From Serratia sarumanii (GTDB lineage Bacteria; Pseudomonadota; Gammaproteobacteria; Enterobacterales; Enterobacteriaceae): 64,000 bases of DNA. Under the pieces are notes generated by a model. It saw nothing but the letters and a program-made list of their open reading frames with translations. It had not been told where the DNA came from and did no database searches. Location of the stretch: positions 372,001 to 436,000 of the forward strand of contig NZ_CP124750.1 of assembly GCF_029962605.1 (NCBI RefSeq), given 5' to 3'. Positions 63,809-64,000 of this stretch are shown here, piece after piece; positions within the stretch are counted from its first letter, which is position 1; the number at the start of each line of letters is the position of its first letter. Both the position numbers and the translations under genes were made by a program.

Positions 63809-64000
63809 TCCGCGTAGAGATCCCGGTAGACGCGGCGGGCATAGACGCCTTGCTGCGCCGCGCCTTTGGCCGCGACGACGAAGCCGATCTGGTGCAGCAG
63901 CTGCGCGAAGACGGCCTGCTGACGCTGGGCGTGGTCGCCACTGACGACGAAGGCGGGGTGGTGGGTTACGCCGCGTTCAGCCCGGTGGACGTGGCCGGCG
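63802..64000 (+). CDS. yhbS: GNAT acetyltransferase YhbS (5' part; runs off the window)
   Basis: The first 66 residues match the start of E. coli YhbS (167 residues), MLIRVEIPVDAAGIDALLRRAFG, with the first strands and helix of the GNAT fold and the VVGYAAFSPVDV strand. The acetyl-CoA-binding loop lies beyond the window end. The substrate is unknown. The start overlaps ubiT, keeping the E. coli yhbS-yhbT order. Confidence 0.93.
   Translation, partial: MLIRVEIPVDAAGIDALLRRAFGRDDEADLVQQLREDGLLTLGVVATDDEGGVVGYAAFSPVDVAG

Overview
The window is a chromosomal segment of an enterobacterium of the Serratia type, most likely S. marcescens or a close relative. The evidence is the near-identity of almost every housekeeping protein to the E. 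coli/Yersinia versions, a strongly GC-rich third-codon bias, and E. coli-like gene blocks joined differently than in E. coli. No IS element, CRISPR array or intact prophage is visible. Species is inferred from recalled family sequences, not from a search.

Layout. (1) 1-23.6 kb matches the E. coli ytf/yjf region: the end of the yjfP esterase, an orphan ORF, a DUF1471 gene, the rpsF-priB-rpsR-rplI ribosomal operon, a DUF488 gene, ytfB, fklB, ytfE (with a near-perfect NsrR site), cpdB, cysQ, ytfJ, ytfK, ytfL/paeA, msrA, tamA-tamB-ytfP, ppa, an MCP with a sigma28 promoter where E. coli has ytfQRT-yjfF, fbp and mpl. (2) 23.7-27.6 kb is a junction zone: two tandem DUF1471 genes, argR with ARG boxes, mdh, and a divergent pair of Mu-phage-like regulators (nlp/sfsB and a YfeC/YfeD-like gene). 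(3) 27.6-54.2 kb is the conserved ispB / rplU-rpmA-yhbE-obgE / dacB-pmrA-pmrB / greA / yhbY / rlmE-ftsH / folP-glmM / secG-tRNA-Leu-tRNA-fMet / rimP-nusA-infB-rbfA-truB / rpsO-pnp / nlpI / deaD block. The two-component system pmrAB sits between obgE and dacB. (4) 54.3-64 kb is the variable part: yedE-yedF, yhbW, a HlyD-type protein with two ABC-2 permeases and no ATPase, an AT-rich two-gene cassette, then ubiV-ubiU divergent from ubiT-yhbS (oxygen-independent ubiquinone synthesis).

The most interesting item is the AT-rich cassette at about 60.35-61.10 kb. Its first gene encodes a 109-residue peptide with a double-glycine leader and a Gly-rich hydrophobic, four-cysteine core, the architecture of a class II microcin/bacteriocin. 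Its second gene encodes a 75-residue membrane protein suited to be its immunity protein. No peptidase-containing exporter is nearby, so export would need one encoded elsewhere. Secondary points are the Mu-like regulator pair with palindromic and directly repeated sites between them, the ATPase-less ABC-2 trio with a coupled small upstream ORF, the sigma28 promoter of the MCP, a 17-bp perfect hairpin behind argR, and the dacB-pmrAB operon.

Functionally the window is dominated by translation and ribosome assembly, envelope biogenesis (TamAB, PBP4, GlmM, Mpl, NlpI, YtfB), stress repair (YtfE, MsrA) and membrane protein quality control (FtsH).
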